NCBI RefSeq assembly: GCF_963678975.1
Contig: NC_089281.1
Coordinates: 3,402,926 to 3,466,925 of the forward strand
Origin: Dysidea avara
Lineage: Eukaryota > Porifera > Demospongiae > Dictyoceratida > Dysideidae
Direction: 5' to 3'
Length of the DNA stretch: 64,000 bases
Position 1 is the first letter of the stretch; each line of letters begins with the position of its first letter. Shown here piece by piece: positions 10,531 through 22,891 of the stretch. The notes beneath the pieces are model-generated. The model saw nothing but the letters and a program-made list of their open reading frames with translations. It was not told the DNA's origin and made no database searches. Position numbers and translations under genes: made by a program.

Positions 10531-13500
10531 ATATAGCTTATATATCTGCATCTCTCTTATTTACAACCTGGTTTATATAATACAGCTTGTATAAAGGCTT
10601 TTTAATGCTGCTATTCTATTAATTTTAAGCATCACTTGAAATTTTTAACGGTGTAATGATACTTCATGTTAGGAACTTGAAAAGTGTGAAATACTGTACA
10701 ATTATTATGTAGAATGAAGTATATCATTGAATAGTGTACAGGCATACATGCACAGAGAATAAGCTTGCTATCATTCAATTAATTTAAGAATATGGAACTT
10801 TACCTGTATTATACTTTTACTCTTTGAACCCGCTATAAAAGGATATTATTATTTTTGTTAATGTACTGCAATTATGTTATATACGCAGATATTTTATTGT
10901 GGCAGCCATGCAGTGTTGATTACATTGTTCATTAACTGTTAGCATAAAACTGTTGGGTCTTCACACCTTTCTATAAAGTATAATATTTGAGTGAGACAAT
11001 GAAATCTTAAAAAAGCATGCTACAGGTTGGTATAATAGTGATTATTGCATATTGTACCTGACTGGTTTACAGAAATTAACAAAGGAGCATAAGGTCATAA
11101 AGCCAGAATAACAATGTGATGATTGATTGAGAGCTTTAGTTTGCAATTGGGTAACTGGTCTGTAGTTACCTACAATGTATAAAGTGTTCAACGTTTTTCA
11201 TGGAAATTTCAGTGCCAATTTTAAGATGTATGGTTATAGTATGATATAGCAGTTCTTATTATATCGATCGAGGTCTGCACTACTCTACCAAAGGTTATCT
11301 CAGCTCAGGTGGTCTGCTGTCAGAGGGTTACTCTCTCACTCAGTGTTGCCTGTTTTTTTGATATTTTTTTATCTGTGTAAGTTTTAGCTCTTGGTTGATG
11401 ACTTGAAGGCATAGTGCTACTGTAGGACATAATATTGTATGTAGACAGTGATAGAATGTTAGGTTTTACTATGCATTCTTTACTGCAACTGATGACACCA
11501 TATGCCTTTTATGACCAAATTACAAGTTGAATGCATATGCACGCATTTTCCAACAATGTATAGTATGTGTACTATAGGATGAACTATATTGCAGTGTAAT
11601 TGCACCATTAACAGTTGTTGAAAAAATGTCTTAATGAAATGTGCATATTACACATGGTGTATATGCAAGAAGACAATTAATCAGGGAAGAATAGATATCA
11701 GCTTTCATTATGCAAGTACTGTAGTTTAGTTTAAAATGCTCTGGATAAGCATGTCCTACATGCATGTGTTGTATACAGTACATTTTTTGTTTCAAGAACA
11801 ATTCAGCAACATGTTGCTATAGCACAGTGCAGTGTATATGAATAATATTGGAAAACCTTTTGATAATAGCTGTATACCTCAAGATACTGCAGGATATGAC
11901 TGTATGATAAAATTAGGCTTGCAAAATTTTGCCTAGCTATAGATTTAGCAGATCTGGTCACATATTTGGCAAGAATGTAGGCTCATGGGGAATTTAGAAG
12001 TGGTGGTCCATCTCCAAAAAGTTTGTATGCATGCATGTTAGTTTAGCAATTAACAACATAAAATTTCATATTTTAGTGATATGTTATCATCTTGTTTCTG
12101 CCTATTAGGACATGTTTAAGTAAAGCCCACAATATGTGTGAACACGACTTGCTCCACTACAATGCCCAACTTCTCTATTAGATCAGAGTATTGTAATATT
12201 TCTGTGAGATAGAAGTGAGGAATGTTTTGTTTCATTCCTATATACACTTTCACCACCTTGCTACATCAATTTGTGACCAGCCTGTGAAAAGGGGTCTTAT
12301 GACCTTTTCAATTGCACATACATGGTAACCAGCCTACAATGTCATTACACACCACCAACTATGGATGCAATTTCAAGGTGATAACTTTACCAGAGCAGGG
12401 CCGGGGTTATAATTAGATGTTTGGATGACTATAAAACAAATTTCACACACCATGTCACATTTTTCCTATTTGACTAGCTATAATGGTTGTATTATAGTAA
12501 CCATCTTGTTCATGATTATTTTGACTCCTGCCCGACCGGTACCCTTCCCAAAGGTCTGGATCCACCCAGTGTACACTTGCATATATACATCTACTAAACA
12601 TTTTGATTGTATATTTTTTCATTGATTTCTGTATACTTATAAGTCACCTAGTACTATTATTGTTGTGAAGCGTGTGTGAATAGGTATAATGGTACCTTAT
12701 AATATAATGGTCTTTTGCTCTGTGAATACATGTTCTGCTTCAATACTGTTATTGTAATAGTCACATTTTCTGTTTCGATAATAAGTCAATAGCAATGATT
12801 TGATGATACTGTAACAGTGTTTGATAAACATTTTGTGAGATTGTGAGCATGCAGCATACATTGGCTGAGCATTCGTTTTTAATTACTCTAATATGCAGTA
12901 CACATGTACTGTGTAATCTGTTCAAATAATTTTTTGTCTATCGCCTAAAACATGGCGAGCTGTGAACCTGCTTACCACTTCTGAAGGTTCAATAGTATGT
13001 GTGGGTTTGCAAGGTTTAGGATTATAGACAATTGTCCACTGCTCAATAACACAATGAAACCGAAAGTAGCGATAAATAGTTTGAACATGTATAATTATGC
13101 TATTCTAGACTTATCTACATGAAGCAGCATTTTGTACCAACAGAAGCCGTGACACTATTAACAGCTATTCGCATGTGAGGAACATCAGCATTATACCTCA
13201 TTAACTACAGGCATTGTACAACGTTACTGTATGATAGGCAAATCACAAGTTTAAAGAGATTAAATTAAACAGGTATGTGATGAATATGATGATGATTTAT
13301 TTGAATATATTTCTTTCACAATCAGTATAGGACAACATGGTAATAAATTACCTGTAAATGTGGCACTTATACAAGAGTGCAGTAATATAGCTATTAATTA
13401 TTTCATTAGGTGCATGTGACTAAATATATAAAAGGTCTTTAAACATTATTCATGTGTTGTATGTACTGTAGAATGCCAAAAAGCACACATCAGGCTAAAA

Positions 13501-13876
13501 GCAACATTTAGTATGGAATTATACCCTTAATAAGGCATTTCAGTACGTCAGTCAGTTAGTAGAAATTCCACCAAATTAAGAAGTTCATACAGTTCCATAT
13601 CATAAATACTTTATTGAGAGCATTTTAGATCAGACAGAAGAAATTGTTTTGGCTAGACTTTAAAGCACTAGCCACTTAAGCAAATCCTGCATGAAGGAAT
13701 CAAGGAAGTTTGTTTCTGGTCAATATGTGCAAGCCTTCATGGTCTCTGCTATACTAACAATATTGCAGCCATACTGCATGATAAACTCTACTGTTCACAA
13801 TAAAAAAATGTAATCATGTAATTTACATACAATGTACAACACTGGTTTATTTCCTATAGAATACAACTGGTCTGCA
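10531..13876. other. Spacer between receptor copies 1 and 2
   Basis: No gene is supported in this spacer. It contains relics of duplication: 12705-12890 resembles the 3' UTR of copy 1, and 12550-12680 resembles 215-350. AG at 13859-13860 (TTTCCTATAG), just upstream of the next gene, may be a splice acceptor. Confidence 0.5.
12705..12890 (+). repeat. Diverged copy of the receptor copy 1 3' UTR
   Basis: Aligns with about 10370-10515. It shares TTCAATACTGTTATTGT, CATTTTCT and CAGTAACAGTGTTTG-type blocks in the same order, with small indels. The simplest reading is a remnant of an additional array unit whose coding part was deleted, or of the duplication boundary between copies 1 and 2. Confidence 0.6.
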
Positions 13877-16800
13877 ATGGTACCTCATTGTTTGCTGCTG
13901 CTTCTAATTTTAACATCACTGTTCCACGCAATATCATCTTATTCATCTAGTATCTATCATGTGATACCTGATGATCACTACACTGCCGATAACAACACTT
14001 ATACCCTACAACACTACCTCAACAATGTCAACAAATACTTCACCTCTCATACTCAACTACACTTCCTACCAGGACAATATTATCTTAATACTGACTTGAT
14101 CATACAACATGTTAGTAATTTATCACTTATTGGAAGTAGAACCAATGAGGTAATCAATAGTGTTATCAAGTGCACTTCACCTGCTGGTATTGTAGTGGTT
14201 GGTAGTAGTAACATTGTTATTGAAAATATTGTGATGAACGAGTGTGGTAGTCACTTCAACAATTCTGTTACAGTCAATCAATCGTTCACAAAGTACTACC
14301 AGAGCTTACTTATTTTAGATTGCCACACAGTAACTTGCATGTATTTTCACTCTAAATGGAGTTACATTCCATCTGGTATTAAATTCGTTAATGCTTTTGG
14401 AAATACAACAATATTACAAGTCGTGTCTAGCCACCTAAAACTTTGGTATAGTGATATTAACAACCCAAGGTTCAACTTTACACATACAATACACATTGAA
14501 AGTTATCAGTCTCATGGTACAATCTATTACACATATGCTTTGGATATTCAAATGTTTCGTAGCAATTTTCACATCGCAGTAACAATGTTAAACATCAACT
14601 TTCACAACAAGTTTGCACTTCGTGCTAGCTTTATAGAGACTTTAGGTCATAACATGATTACTGTTGCTAATTGTAGTTTTAGTAAAAGAGAGATGTATCC
14701 AATAAATCGTTTCATGCAGCGTCACAATGATGATGTCTTATGTGGTAAGTACAACCAAAGTATCAATATGGATTTTTGCAAGATCTTTCTAGCTAGTAAT
14801 TTTGGCAGCATGATATACTGTTTTCATAACAATGACAGGAGATTGACTGACTCAAATACAATAAACTTTACACATTGCCGTTTTGACTATATTTCAAAAC
14901 CAATATTAAGCAAAGACAGATTACTGTACTTTTTACAGTATGGTATCAAAACTACAACTGCTGCTGTGGAGTATGTACAAGTCTCAATAAATAACTGTTT
15001 ATTCTATAATATGAACTTCGTGCAAACAATGACATTTGAAAGTTATACAGTCAACTACGATACTTTCTTAGTACTCATAAACAATGTTAAGGTTGCACGT
15101 AGCAGGATTACTTATAATGTCATTAATATTCGTTCAGTTAAACTCCATGTAGAAAACCTCATCATAACCTCAATTCTTATTATCAGTCCTTACAAACAGA
15201 ATTCTTTCATTGAAGCAAAGCAGAGTTATGTGGAATTTAATTGCTACAATGAATTTTCATACAATGTGGCAATGGGTGCAATTTCAAGTCCAGTAATATA
15301 TTTGCAGGAAAACACAAAATTAAACTTTACATTAAATAAGTTTTCCAGCATTATCATTACTCCAGGTGAGCAACAGGTAGTGCTTGTCACTAATAATATG
15401 AATGACCTTGAATTGTGTGCTATTCAGTATATTAGCAAACGTGGAAATTTAGACACAAAGTTTAGACTAGAGCAAAAGCTGAACTACTCTATTATCCTCT
15501 ACAAAAACATTAATACAAAAGAGATCTCAACTTTCTCAGCCTCTACTTTGATGCATTGTGCTTGGGATGCAAATTCAACATTTTTAAACTCCATACCATT
15601 TTATGTAAACCAAAGGTTTATTGAAAGTGATAGCTTAGTACTGGAAGAAACCAAAAAGAGTCTGTGTGTATGCAATTTAAACAGCACATATAATTGTTAT
15701 AAAGGAATTTTAGGCCCTTTCTATCCAGGCCAAACTGCATTGATATTTTTCAGTTTGGATAAAGAATTTGTAAATGCTGCACGCATTGAAATAATAAAGG
15801 ATAACTCCAAATTTGCTTGCAGGAATGAAAACTTCATGCACATTCAGTTAGAGTCAAGAGAATGCAAAGCACTAAATTATAGAGTTCAACACAGCAATGA
15901 ATGGTGTGTGCTTAGTTTGACAGCACGACCACTGTCAGTGGAAAACCCTTCCTTTACTGGAAGATGGATAGAGAGATACACAATATTACTTCAACTCTGC
16001 CCTTTAGGATTCTCACTACATCCACAAGGATATTGTCAATGTGATCCCATCCTCTCATCACATATAATTTCACTTACTACTTGTGATATTGATCATCAAA
16101 CTATACCACGTCCTGTTAACACTTGGATATCTGCTCATACTATTAACAACTCACACTCCTACCATGTCTCCCTACATTGCCCATTTGACTACTGTCTACC
16201 TCACTCATCACAACTCAACCTGTCCACTCCTGACTCACAGTGTCAGTTCAACAGATCTGGTGTGTTGTGTGGACAATGTCAACATGGTCTCAGTACTGTG
16301 TTTGGTTCATCTCAGTGTAAACATTGCTCCATTTTCTATTTGTTGATCATTATACCTGTTGGGATAGCTGGGCTACTATTAATACTATTGCTGTTTGTGT
16401 TCAACTTAACTGTAGCCAATGGAGATATAAACTCATTTATACTTTATGCAAACATAGTTAATATCAACACTTCCATATTTTTCCAAAAAGACAAATCAAT
16501 ATTACATACCTTCATTGCCTTAACAAATCTTGACATAGGAATTGAAACATGTTTCTACAATGGAATGGATGACTATGCTAAAATGTGGCTACAGTTAGTG
16601 TTCCCAATTTACCTCATCTTCATTGCTACATTACTCATCATAACAAGTCAATACTCCACTACAATACAGAGACTCACTACACGTAGGGCTCTACCAGTAC
16701 TTGCTACACTATTCCTATTGTCCTACACTAAAGTATTACTGACTGTATCAAATGTCTTGTTTTCCTACACCTCAATCACTCACCTACCCAGTAATCACAC

Positions 16801-17437
16801 TACACTAGTGTGGTCTGTGGATACCAGTGTACCACTGTTTGGAGTGAAGTTTACTATACTGTTTATAGTTTGTCTCATCCTCTTCTTAACATTGGTACCA
16901 TTTAATGTTGTACTGATCTTTACTAAGAAATTATCCTACTTTAAGGTAGTGTTCTACATAAAGCCTCTACTGGATGCCTATCACTTTCCATACAAGATCA
17001 AGTTCCGTTGTTGGATTGGATTACAGTTGATTATGAGAGCTGCATTCTCTGGACTAGCTGCTCTAGATAGAAACACGAACTTGACAGTAGGTACTATACT
17101 GATAGTCGTATTGATATGGTTACAAGAAAGGATTGCCCCATTCAAGAGTAAATTGAATAATTATCTGGAAATCTTGTACTTATTCAACCTCTTTGTCATA
17201 TTTGTTATTCCACTTTATACAGCTTCAAATTACATTGTTATCAATGCATTCATCTCAATTGCCATGATCCAGGAGCTTTGTATTATACTATGGCACATCA
17301 AAAAGTTGATGTGGAACAATTGTGCAGCATGGTTTTTTCCAGCAAAAAGATTTACTAATTGTTTGAGCAATATTTACTTTAAAAGAATTCATGAAATAGA
17401 CCTACCTAATGAAGTACCAGAAAATTTTCAAACCTAA
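13877..17437 (+). CDS. Receptor-like multipass membrane protein, array copy 2
   Basis: Open frame of 1186 aa from the ATG at 13877. This start places a signal peptide (MVPHCLLLLLILTSLFHAIS) exactly where copy 1 has one. An in-frame ATG at 13832 would add 15 residues and spoil the signal peptide, and a possible splice acceptor lies between the two. Domain order is the same as copy 1: beta-helix-like N-glycosylated ectodomain, Cys-rich linker near residues 700-815, then 8-9 membrane segments. About the first 150 residues and the linker plus first half of the membrane block are nearly identical to copy 1 in DNA. The ectodomain centre and the last membrane segments differ heavily. The tail stops early (NEVPENFQT) and lacks the YxYK...LIG motif seen in copies 1 and 3, because of a deletion of roughly 20 bp and a nearby stop. 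Confidence 0.85.
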   Translation: MVPHCLLLLLILTSLFHAISSYSSSIYHVIPDDHYTADNNTYTLQHYLNNVNKYFTSHTQLHFLPGQYYLNTDLIIQHVSNLSLIGSRTNEVINSVIKCTSPAGIVVVGSSNIVIENIVMNECGSHFNNSVTVNQSFTKYYQSLLILDCHTVTCMYFHSKWSYIPSGIKFVNAFGNTTILQVVSSHLKLWYSDINNPRFNFTHTIHIESYQSHGTIYYTYALDIQMFRSNFHIAVTMLNINFHNKFALRASFIETLGHNMITVANCSFSKREMYPINRFMQRHNDDVLCGKYNQSINMDFCKIFLASNFGSMIYCFHNNDRRLTDSNTINFTHCRFDYISKPILSKDRLLYFLQYGIKTTTAAVEYVQVSINNCLFYNMNFVQTMTFESYTVNYDTFLVLINNVKVARSRITYNVINIRSVKLHVENLIITSILIISPYKQNSFIEAKQSYVEFNCYNEFSYNVAMGAISSPVIYLQENTKLNFTLNKFSSIIITPGEQQVVLVTNNMNDLELCAIQYISKRGNLDTKFRLEQKLNYSIILYKNINTKEISTFSASTLMHCAWDANSTFLNSIPFYVNQRFIESDSLVLEETKKSLCVCNLNSTYNCYKGILGPFYPGQTALIFFSLDKEFVNAARIEIIKDNSKFACRNENFMHIQLESRECKALNYRVQHSNEWCVLSLTARPLSVENPSFTGRWIERYTILLQLCPLGFSLHPQGYCQCDPILSSHIISLTTCDIDHQTIPRPVNTWISAHTINNSHSYHVSLHCPFDYCLPHSSQLNLSTPDSQCQFNRSGVLCGQCQHGLSTVFGSSQCKHCSIFYLLIIIPVGIAGLLLILLLFVFNLTVANGDINSFILYANIVNINTSIFFQKDKSILHTFIALTNLDIGIETCFYNGMDDYAKMWLQLVFPIYLIFIATLLIITSQYSTTIQRLTTRRALPVLATLFLLSYTKVLLTVSNVLFSYTSITHLPSNHTTLVWSVDTSVPLFGVKFTILFIVCLILFLTLVPFNVVLIFTKKLSYFKVVFYIKPLLDAYHFPYKIKFRCWIGLQLIMRAAFSGLAALDRNTNLTVGTILIVVLIWLQERIAPFKSKLNNYLEILYLFNLFVIFVIPLYTASNYIVINAFISIAMIQELCIILWHIKKLMWNNCAAWFFPAKRFTNCLSNIYFKRIHEIDLPNEVPENFQT

Positions 17438-17587
17438 CCAGAACCATAAAACCCTTTGAATGGAATATGACATGACAAATAGAATGATTAACGATCACAT
17501 ACTCATTCACTGTTAATCTTGCACAAACTTATGCAGCTGCTTGTAATCACAAAGTACAGTATAGATAATAGTATCTGCGTTTTTGAT

Positions 17588-17695
17588 AATAAAGTATTTT
17601 ATACATGGTATTTATAATTGACGGATACAGTCCAGTCTTGTGTTCCACTCTGATGACAGTTTGAAATTCACATTTTTAATACTGAACCAAATAAA
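17588..17695 (+). promoter_or_regulatory. Polyadenylation signals, receptor copy 2
   Basis: Two AATAAA hexamers at 17588-17593 and 17690-17695 lie 150 and 250 bp beyond the stop of copy 2. Either could define the transcript end. Confidence 0.45.
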
Positions 17696-20600
17696 GGTTT
17701 TAAAAATTTTGAGAGTGTACTCCCAGTTCTTTTCTTAAGTTCTTACCAACAACAATCAGTTACTTGTACTGTCATTAGATTGTGTTTGACTGTTATATTA
17801 TATTGACTGCTCTATTAGGGTATTTTGATTTTGCTATATAATTGCTCTCCCTCTGAACCCCCAAATCTGCCATTTCAATTACTTGGTAAATAGTCTGCAA
17901 GTCCATTAATTTTATATTTGACCTTCACATGATTATTTAGGGTATTATCTGCAGCTATTTTATTTTTTAAATTAGTTCTTTTCGTACAAATAGTTAATAT
18001 TGCTAAAGCTACAATGTGTTCATTTACAGCTACACAAAGAAAAGAGAAATTAATTCTCCACAGCAACTTTGTTTCAGTTAGATGCTCTCCATCATTGTGT
18101 ACTCTTGGTTTAATCTATTTCTAATTGTGGAGAAAGCTGGTCGAAGTACTTTTACTGGTTTTAGCAACTTAAAATTATGTGCACCTGATCAATCCTGCTA
18201 TCTGAGATTGTTTTCATAACATTGCTGACATAACTGTCTGCAAAGCTGTACTTTAATTTCCCAAGAGTACTGTATCTACCCAAATACCCACATAAATGTT
18301 CTGTATGAGGCTCATACAGAACACTTGGTTAGATACAGTTCTGCAGTATGGAAAATACAGTAAATTTCAGCATTTTGGTCCTAGTACATTATACTAATAA
18401 TTATATCAGCATTGAGCAGCTAGCAATTAGTAACTTGCAGCAGTTGGAAGTTTGCAGCGGCTTACAGCAGCAGCTTTCAACTGTTTACAACTTACAGCAC
18501 TTAGCAGCGCTAACAGCAGCTATCACCTTGAAGCAGTTGCAGTGCAAAGCAAGTATCAGCTTGCTGTGGCTAGTACCTTGTAGAAGCTAACATCTTATAG
18601 TAGCTTGCAGCTTATACCTTGTAGTAGCTAGTAGCATCTTGACTATAGCCGTTATGGTGACCATGTCTCCAGCACAACAACAATCAACTATGTAATGATA
18701 TATGACTATAATCTTATACACTTAATATGGCTGAGGTAGTGACTTCAGGTTATGGATTTGTGATCCCCACTGGCTAGTTCAATTCCTATCTTACACTTGG
18801 TATGGACAATTTACAAGAGTAGATGTAGTAGGGATAAAATAACCATGTGATTGACTGACCAGTTAGTTCAACTTCCATAGTACGAGGTATTCTACCAGCT
18901 TCTCTTAAGTCTTCGTTGATCACTTCCTGTATCCTGTACAATGGGATGGATCACATCAAGTGTAGCACACAATACCATCATGTGATTGAGGTGGTTAACA
19001 CCAATACAGTAGAACGTGATTTAGCTGGCGTTTGGTTGGGTGTATAAATGTCTCACTTGGGGAACCTAAAGTTGGTCATTTTAGAGAGGTGGCCTTTATA
19101 TACAGGTAGCTGCTAAGACAGGCTTTATTGTACCTTTCACATCACACTTAATTTATGAACAATAGCTTGCCTAATTGATTGGTGGTCGATGGTTTCAGTC
19201 AATGGAGAGCTCCGTAAAGGAATAAAAAAATTTAGCATTGTAATTTCTGCTAATACACTAGACACACAGACAACATTTGATATACATGACATCAAATATT
19301 GAATAGCACACTGACCTTTGATGGTAGAGTATACTTTCCATCAGGCAAACACACCACCTGTGAATACGGTACATCAATTTTAGTGGATAAAACAACCCTG
19401 AAGGAATTATGTAGTAATCACAAGGGTGGATCCTAGCAATGCATGTCTTAGTTGTTTAGACAATGGCCTGTGTAGCTGGAATGTTGTTATGAACCCACAA
19501 AGTATGCAATTTGTCAAAGTTTTGTTGCTAGTGGTGCAGATTAATTTTATTAGAATTAAAATAAACAACCTGGAGTGCATACTTTGCAAACATCAAAGCA
19601 TTCTCCACATACCATTGTCTAATTTCACATAATTATATTGTCTATAAATTAAGTGATTATAGTCTAGAAACAGTTCACAAGTAAACTTTTAGTATACTAA
19701 GGTCCAGACTAGTTGTTAGATGAGAACATTATCAGTTGTAACCTACATACAGTGTATAGGCAGTATTCATATACTACAGCATTGTTATTTGTTAAAATAT
19801 CTATTAAACTGATACAGCACCTGTACCATGTACATACAGTATCGTATGACCTGATTTTGCACTTTACAAAAACCAAGAGGTTATGGCGATTGTGTTGTAC
19901 ATGGTAATTAGGACCAAAAGTTCACAATATATAGTAGCTAGTAGAGCTATACTACTATATATCATGAACTCATGGTGTAGAACTGAATGTCATTTCACAC
20001 ACAGAAGCAAACAATTCAACAGATAATCATTGATTTGATTCAATTTAAACTCAAATAGTTGGCATTGCTGTTCTTCCATACAAGAACGGAAGAGCCTATA
20101 CTTATGGTTGCCATCCCACGAATGGATCTTCCACCTACATATACACACTAGGAGACTGACTCAATCATTCACACTTACTCAGTACAGGCAGAAAACAAAC
20201 TGACAATCACCCTATATTTCCTTTAGTGCTTTTCTGCATAACTTTAAATGGAGTAAAAGCGATTTATTGTCACAGTACACCAATACCAGATACTCTGTGA
20301 TCAACCTAGAATGTTGGTGGCATGTTGACGCTTGGTAGGGCCTGCAAGGACACGTCCAAGTCTGAAAGTTCCTTTGATCCCATCACCAACGTAACTGTTA
20401 ATTTCAATAAAATCTCAAATTCTTGTTATTAGGAGCAGGCAGCATTTCCTTAGTTAGGAACTTGACAACGTACTGTCATAATTGCTTTACACTGTGTGTA
20501 CTGGCACCAATTCAGACATTGCAAATCTGACCTACGTAATTTCTATCTATACTGGTTGAGGAATGTTAGGATTGGTTGCACTGTTATGACTTGCTAACAG

Positions 20601-22891
20601 AGACAAATGAAGGCAATTAATCACACAGGACAAGTATTGAAGGTCATTTGGTCCTATACAGATGCTACATTAGAGGTTGAAAAGGTGCAGAAAGAGAGAA
20701 AACCATGATTGAGCTTTGGCAACTTTGAATTTTCAGCCACCCAATTTACCATGGAATTCCTAACTACATGATATTTCTTGTTCTATATATGGTTGTCAAC
20801 CACACTTATACGTACAGTATGAATCTTGCTACAAGGACCACGAGGCACACAGATATTGCAAGGTACCATTCACGCGCTCACGAACAGATAGTAACATTAA
20901 CATTGGTATGTAGCTGCTTATGTACTTCTGAAATGAAAAGTATGCAGTATTCCTTTAGGTCAATTGGGTAGAAACTATCACTAGATATTAGTAGCATACG
21001 CACAACAAATCATATTGTTTGTTATGCTACATACATGTGTATACAGTGTATGCATAGAGGATATGTGATAATTTCAATATTCATTTACACTAATCTAAGT
21101 AGATTAAATAGTTGGCAATTGTGTTGTAAACAGAACTGAAAGCAGTTAATATCATTCACACCAATAATCAGTAAACACTTCTAAGAGCTAAATTGTAGCC
21201 AAATCATAGTTGTACACACAATACACAACCACACGTATCCACACACTTGTGCACTGCGTAACATCTTGTGATAATCATATTATCGTGGCAAAACTACATG
21301 TACATACATCATGCCATAGAAATTCCAACAGCATACACGGTAATTACGAATTCTCTGATTAAAATTTTATGCCACAACATCATTACAGATAGTTATGATC
21401 AGGAATTTGTTACTTGTATAAGTTTTAATCTTTAGACTGGGATCAAATGTTACATGTCAATTATTGTAATGGAGACAACAATATTTTGCATGCACTAATC
21501 ACATTATGCAATACATACATAAAAGGCTATATCGGTTGCACATCACTATAAAAGCAAGGCATACAGGCACTTCCAAAATCTGCATGGGTAAAAGATATGC
21601 AATCCGGTATAAACAGTTTTTAACTAGGTTGGTAGCATATTTAGTTATGGTTAAACTCGAGTAGAATGGGCATCACTATTCACTGGACTGGAATAATGGA
21701 CTGGCATATTTTTGGTTTTGGCACATTCTTTAGCTAAATTTCTTGAGTCTTACATGTCTAGGGCTGTAAGAGAACCTGCAACCCACTACTAAATGTTGAT
21801 TAGTGGAATATGTGATAATCATTTTTTAAAATAATTTTTGTTATGATTTATTATGTTCTATAACACTTATAGTAATGCTGGAGGGAATATATCAGCAATA
21901 GTAAACCAGCAATTAACTTGCCAGTTGATGACAGTCTTCAAGATATTGTTAGCGAATTGAGCTACTGTAAATAGCTTCTCGTGGTCACACTTGTATTTAG
22001 TGTAGGGATACACAGACTGTAAGCACTTTCTGATAAAATCAATAAGCCCTTCTCCATTAATAGAGGTTTGGCCACACAAGACTAGCTTGCTCCTTGAGGT
22101 CACACTAAGAATACTTGAAGGATATTGAGTTGATTGCTGGTTAGATTAACAATAGTTTTATGGCTTCAGATTTGCTGTCCTGGCAGTTTAAAATATAATA
22201 TGGCTTCTTGTAGCCCTTGATCTAACTGCTGAGGGTTACTACCATATCCTCCCAGCATTTAACCTACTTCGTTGAACTTTAGTGGGATAGAAGTGCACAG
22301 GAAAACAAAAGTAAAACTGAATGACAGAGAAATGGTAACTAAACAATAGCACAATGAGCCACAAACAGCTATTGTAACAATAAGTGCTATTGCAATTGGT
22401 TTCAAATAAACATACGTATATACAACTACTCAATACAGTTGTAGGTACATAAAACTTTCAACAAATTAGAAACTACTACTATACTAATCAGAACTTGGCA
22501 ACAAGGTACTAAGGTAAGAGTGGTACCATGTGTGTCTATATTATATACGTTCACACTGAGTGAAGTACATACCGTATTTGACTGGATAATAGCTGAGGCT
22601 ACTACTTTTCAAGGAAAAACGATGCGGCTACTATGCTATTTCCTGGCTTAAAACCACTCCTTTGCTTAGTTTCTCTGTCAAACATCAGTTTCAACACTTG
22701 TGTCCACATATTCAAATGCAAGCTGCAGCTCTTATGACAGTAATTCAAGGTTGGCGTTGGTGCTATAATCTGGATGTGGCTACTACACGAGGCGCGGGTA
22801 CTAACCGGTTAATTACGATACATAACGCATGCTTATCTCAAAGTACATATTGTGCTAATTATCTAAATATGTATTCCTGTAGGTTACTATA
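17696..22891. other. Long spacer between receptor copies 2 and 3
   Basis: No gene is firmly supported in 5.2 kb. A perfect short hairpin lies at about 18298-18323 (TTCTGTATGAG and its complement). A degenerate CAG/TAGC-rich stretch covers about 18410-18660. A 78-codon minus-strand frame at 21867-22103 has no recognisable motif and may be chance. The sequence just before copy 3 ends with a possible acceptor (TTCCTGTAG, 22874-22882). Confidence 0.45.

Noticed and set aside
21867-22103. 78-codon minus-strand frame between receptor copies 2 and 3
   Set aside because: No recognisable motif, no start context, and the length is within chance for AT-rich DNA. Listed only as part of the spacer.
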